Assembly: GCA_021647805.1 (NCBI GenBank)
Contig: JAKITZ010000090.1
Coordinates: 1-9,091 of the forward strand
Origin: Robiginitomaculum sp.
GTDB lineage: Bacteria > Pseudomonadota > Alphaproteobacteria > Caulobacterales > Maricaulaceae
Length of the DNA: 9,091 bases
Direction of reading: 5' to 3'
Shown one piece after another: positions 7,337-9,091 of this stretch. Below the pieces are notes generated by a model. It worked only from the letters and a program-made list of their open reading frames with translations. It was not told where the DNA came from and did no database searches. The translations under genes and the position numbers were made by a program. Each line of letters starts with the position of its first letter. Positions within the stretch are counted from its first letter, which is position 1.

Positions 7337-7618
7337 GCTTAAACTCTGCTGGCCTATAATCCTGATAATAATGATGTTCAGATCATCATCGACAATCTTA
7401 TAATAAATATTATTTTTGCCGTGAACAGCACGACGGCAATCTTCCAGCAGATGGTCAACGGCCTGATAGATAAGCGGAGAATTGGCTATTTTAGTAAAGT
7501 GATCTAGTAAGCCAAAATGATATTTATCGGCAGAGACCTCGCCAAAAGCACGACAGCCCCACCTGTAAATATCTCTTAAATCCTGCTCTGCTTCTGGTGA
7601 AAGCCTGTAAGCATTCAT
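7325..7618 (-). CDS. parE: ParE/RelE-fold toxin of a type II toxin-antitoxin pair
   Basis: This 97-residue protein has the full layout of a ParE toxin. It opens with YRLSPEAEQDLRDIYRW (residues 4-20), the usual first strand and helix. A second helix follows around 26-46 (ADKYHFGLLDHFTKI), then the core CRRAVHGKNNIYYKI at 61-75 with paired Arg62-Arg63, and the last strand IIIIRIIGQQ at 82-91. The family usually poisons DNA gyrase, though some members act otherwise, and the RelE relatives cut mRNA; ParE fits best by the N-terminus and by its partner. Its ATG overlaps the parD stop by 4 bases (ATGA), so the two are translated together. Length is normal and no frameshift is seen, so the toxin is probably intact. 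Confidence 0.9.
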   Translation of the reverse strand: MNAYRLSPEAEQDLRDIYRWGCRAFGEVSADKYHFGLLDHFTKIANSPLIYQAVDHLLEDCRRAVHGKNNIYYKIVDDDLNIIIIRIIGQQSLSKKR

Positions 7619-7875
7619 CTGTTCTCTTGCTTCATTTCGGCTTTGAATATTGCTAAAAGCTCGGCTGGGTCAGTGTGAGATATTCCGCTTTGCTCACCTT
7701 TTTTGAGTTCCGCACGTAACCATTTAATTTGCTCTGGCGTTTCTTGCTCGCGCAATTCTCGCTCTCGGATCATGTCGCGGATCACTTCGCTAGTATTGCT
7801 ATAATGTCCTGATGCGACTTGCGCTTGTAACCAATTTTTATGGCGCTCCGTAATCGAAATTGTTTGTTTGTGCAT
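7615..7875 (-). CDS. parD: ParD-type ribbon-helix-helix antitoxin
   Basis: This 86-residue protein is the antitoxin that neutralises ParE and represses its own promoter. The N-terminus MHKQTISITERHKNW gives the DNA-contacting strand (residues 2-9) and first helix of a ribbon-helix-helix fold. YSNTSEVIRDMIRER (25-39) forms the turn and second helix typical of ParD. The charged C-terminal half (40-86), including WLRAELKKGEQSG, should wrap the toxin. The frame stays open to a TTG at 7896, but I chose the ATG at 7875 because a strong GGAGG lies 8 bases upstream and because the protein then starts as ParD proteins normally do. The pair is preceded by its own promoter and an inverted repeat. Confidence 0.92.
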   Translation of the reverse strand: MHKQTISITERHKNWLQAQVASGHYSNTSEVIRDMIRERELREQETPEQIKWLRAELKKGEQSGISHTDPAELLAIFKAEMKQENR

Positions 7876-7883
7876 TTCAAGTG

Positions 7884-7888
7884 CCTCC
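7884..7888 (-). promoter_or_regulatory. Ribosome binding site of parD
   Basis: GGAGG on the minus strand lies 8 bases before the ATG at 7875. It decides between that start and the upstream in-frame TTG at 7896, which lies before this site and lacks a comparable one of its own. Confidence 0.8.
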
Positions 7889-7895
7889 AACTGCA

Positions 7896-7929
7896 AAAGT
7901 ATGGCAATAGAGGTATTCTGTCATACTTT
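7896..7929. promoter_or_regulatory. Inverted-repeat operator of parDE
   Basis: AAAGTATG (7896-7903) and CATACTTT (7922-7929) are perfect 8-base inverted arms, 18 bases apart. They bracket the likely -10 box of parDE, with one arm in the promoter spacer and one just downstream of the -10 box. This is the arrangement expected for autorepression by a ribbon-helix-helix antitoxin. An inner AATA/TATT pair (7906-7909, 7914-7917) may add a third contact. Confidence 0.6.
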
Positions 7930-7943
7930 GATTCTCTTGTCCA
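7915..7943 (-). promoter_or_regulatory. Probable sigma-70 promoter of parDE
   Basis: On the minus strand TGGACA (7943-7938, five of six bases matching TTGACA) and CAGAAT (7920-7915, four of six matching TATAAT) are separated by exactly 17 bases. Transcription would begin near 7908, about 33 bases before the parD ATG. Confidence 0.5.
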
Positions 7944-8105
7944 TCTGAACTCACAATGAAGCGCAGCACTATGTTTTGAAAATGTTGCCCTGGAAACAAA
8001 AATACAAAATCTCATAATAACTATGGGTTGTTGCAAAAACAATTCTTGCCGCGAACTTGTCTGGCGGCTAGTGTTTTATGACAAAGGCAATAGCGAACGA
8101 AAAAC

Positions 8106-9091
8106 ATGAAACCTACAAATACTAGTAACCCCGATTACTTTCATAAAGTAGTTGATTGTCAGTGGGCTTGTCCGGCGCATACTCCGGTTCCTGAATATAT
8201 TCGGTTGATAGCCCAAGGCAAATATAGCGAGGCTTATTTACTGAACCGGCAGTCAAATGTGTTTCCGGGAATATTAGGCCGGGTTTGCGATCGTCCGTGC
8301 GAGCCAGCCTGTCGCAGAGTGCGGGTCGAGGAAACTCCGGTGGCTATTTGCCGCTTAAAACGAGTAGCCGCAGATCATCGCGGTGATATTAGCGAGCATC
8401 TGCCAAAAAAACCGGCCAAGACCAACGGCAAGCGCATTGCCTTGGTTGGCGCAGGCCCGGCATCATTTACAGTGGCCAATGATCTGGCGCCGATGGGTTA
8501 TGAATGTACTATTTTCGAAAAGCTGGACGAGCCGGGCGGCCTGATGCGCTCGAACATTCCGGCATTTCGTTTGCCGGAACAGGTCTTAACCGAAGAGCTT
8601 GATTATATTCTGGATATGGGTGTTGAGTTAAAACTAGGCACGCCAGTTCAAAGCATGAAGTCATTGCTTGATGAAAGCTATGACGCGGTATTTGTTGGCT
8701 CTGGCGCGCCAAAGGGCAAAAACCTTGATCTGCCGGGGCGTTATGATGCTGGTGATCGTATTCATATCGGTATTGATTGGCTGGAGTCAGTGGCATTTGA
8801 GCATACTGAAACCATTGGCGAGAATGTTCTGATCATTGGTGTTGGTAATACGGCGATGGATTGCTGTCGTACTTCGCTTCGGTTGGGTGCAAAGACTGTC
8901 AAAGTAATGGCTCGTAAACCACGGGAGTTTTTCAAGGCTTCTGATTGGGAATTAGACGATGCCGAAGAAGAAAACGTCGATATTGTGGTTAATCATTCAC
9001 CAAAAGCATTTGTGGTAAATAATGGCAAACTTGTGGGAATGTTGTTTGAAAAAATGCAATACCAGATCGATGGAAATGGACGCATTACCGG
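8106..9091 (+). CDS. Fe-S/FAD pyridine-nucleotide oxidoreductase, GltD/DPYD N-terminal type (3' end beyond the window)
   Basis: The protein moves electrons between NAD(P)H, FAD and iron-sulfur clusters, as in the glutamate synthase small subunit and the N-terminal half of dihydropyrimidine dehydrogenase. The visible 328 residues begin with a helical cluster-binding domain containing Cys18, Cys22, Cys61, Cys65, Cys69 and Cys82 (CQWACPAHTPVPEYI, CDRPCEPACRR, AICRLKR). The FAD-binding fold VGAGPAS follows at 114-120 with FEKLDEPGGLM at 137-147, and then a second dinucleotide site GVGNTAMDCC at 245-254. An in-frame TAG at 8091 limits the start to the ATG at 8106, which lacks a good Shine-Dalgarno. 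The gene is GC-rich compared with its left neighbours (8521-8580 hand-counted at 63%). It is divergent from parDE. The partner protein and physiological acceptor lie outside the window, so I do not assign gltD. Confidence 0.9.
   Translation, partial: MKPTNTSNPDYFHKVVDCQWACPAHTPVPEYIRLIAQGKYSEAYLLNRQSNVFPGILGRVCDRPCEPACRRVRVEETPVAICRLKRVAADHRGDISEHLPKKPAKTNGKRIALVGAGPASFTVANDLAPMGYECTIFEKLDEPGGLMRSNIPAFRLPEQVLTEELDYILDMGVELKLGTPVQSMKSLLDESYDAVFVGSGAPKGKNLDLPGRYDAGDRIHIGIDWLESVAFEHTETIGENVLIIGVGNTAMDCCRTSLRLGAKTVKVMARKPREFFKASDWELDDAEEENVDIVVNHSPKAFVVNNGKLVGMLFEKMQYQIDGNGRIT

Noticed and set aside
7876..7896. Longer ParD starting at a TTG
   Set aside because: The GGAGG site lies downstream of that TTG and suits the ATG at 7875; the extra residues are not part of the normal ParD N-terminus.
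5779..7965. Direct repeat GAAGCGCA at 5779-5786 and 7958-7965 flanking the accessory patch, as a possible insertion-site duplication
   Set aside because: An 8-base match between two intergenic regions of about 200 bases is expected by chance roughly as often as not, and no integrase or transposase is present.
7782..8042. Minus-strand open frame of 86 codons upstream of parD
   Set aside because: It overlaps parD in another frame and covers the promoter and operator; its composition looks random.
8048..8068. GCCGC/GCGGC hairpin upstream of the oxidoreductase gene
   Set aside because: The stem is only 5 bases with an 11-base loop, no T-run follows and nothing else supports a regulatory role.
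8509..8796. Minus-strand open frame of 95 codons
   Set aside because: It is a shadow of the oxidoreductase gene, whose cofactor motifs are intact on the other strand.

Overview
The window looks like chromosomal DNA of a Gram-negative bacterium, most likely a proteobacterium. Two proteins carry lipoprotein signals, one of them with a twin-arginine motif, and the gene families are typical of heterotrophic proteobacteria. I cannot fix the genus from sequence alone.

Positions 1-5660 hold a tight minus-strand gene set, read from right to left: a GlpQ-type glycerophosphodiester phosphodiesterase with a Tat/lipoprotein signal; an NAD(P)-dependent aldehyde dehydrogenase of the coniferyl/fatty aldehyde type; a 137-residue one-pass membrane protein of unknown function; a di-iron membrane hydroxylase closely resembling animal alkylglycerol monooxygenase (AGMO/TMEM195); and a carboxylesterase lipoprotein that runs off the left edge. 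The first four genes are separated by 3-4 bases or overlap by 8, so they are almost certainly one operon. The esterase follows after 67 bases without a visible terminator. Together they suggest a pathway for dismantling glycerolipids, perhaps ether lipids: head group removal, ether cleavage to a fatty aldehyde, oxidation of that aldehyde, and ester hydrolysis. This is the most interesting content of the window.

Positions 5632-5987 are a divergent intergenic region with a good -10 box for the phosphodiesterase gene and some small repeats. Positions 5988-7875 form an AT-richer accessory patch: a 408-residue protein resembling DUF6236 on the plus strand, then a convergent ParD/ParE toxin-antitoxin pair with its own promoter and palindromic operator.

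From 8106 to the right edge, on the plus strand, lies the first part of a more GC-rich iron-sulfur/FAD oxidoreductase of the GltD/dihydropyrimidine dehydrogenase type. I saw no tRNA, rRNA, CRISPR array or transposase.
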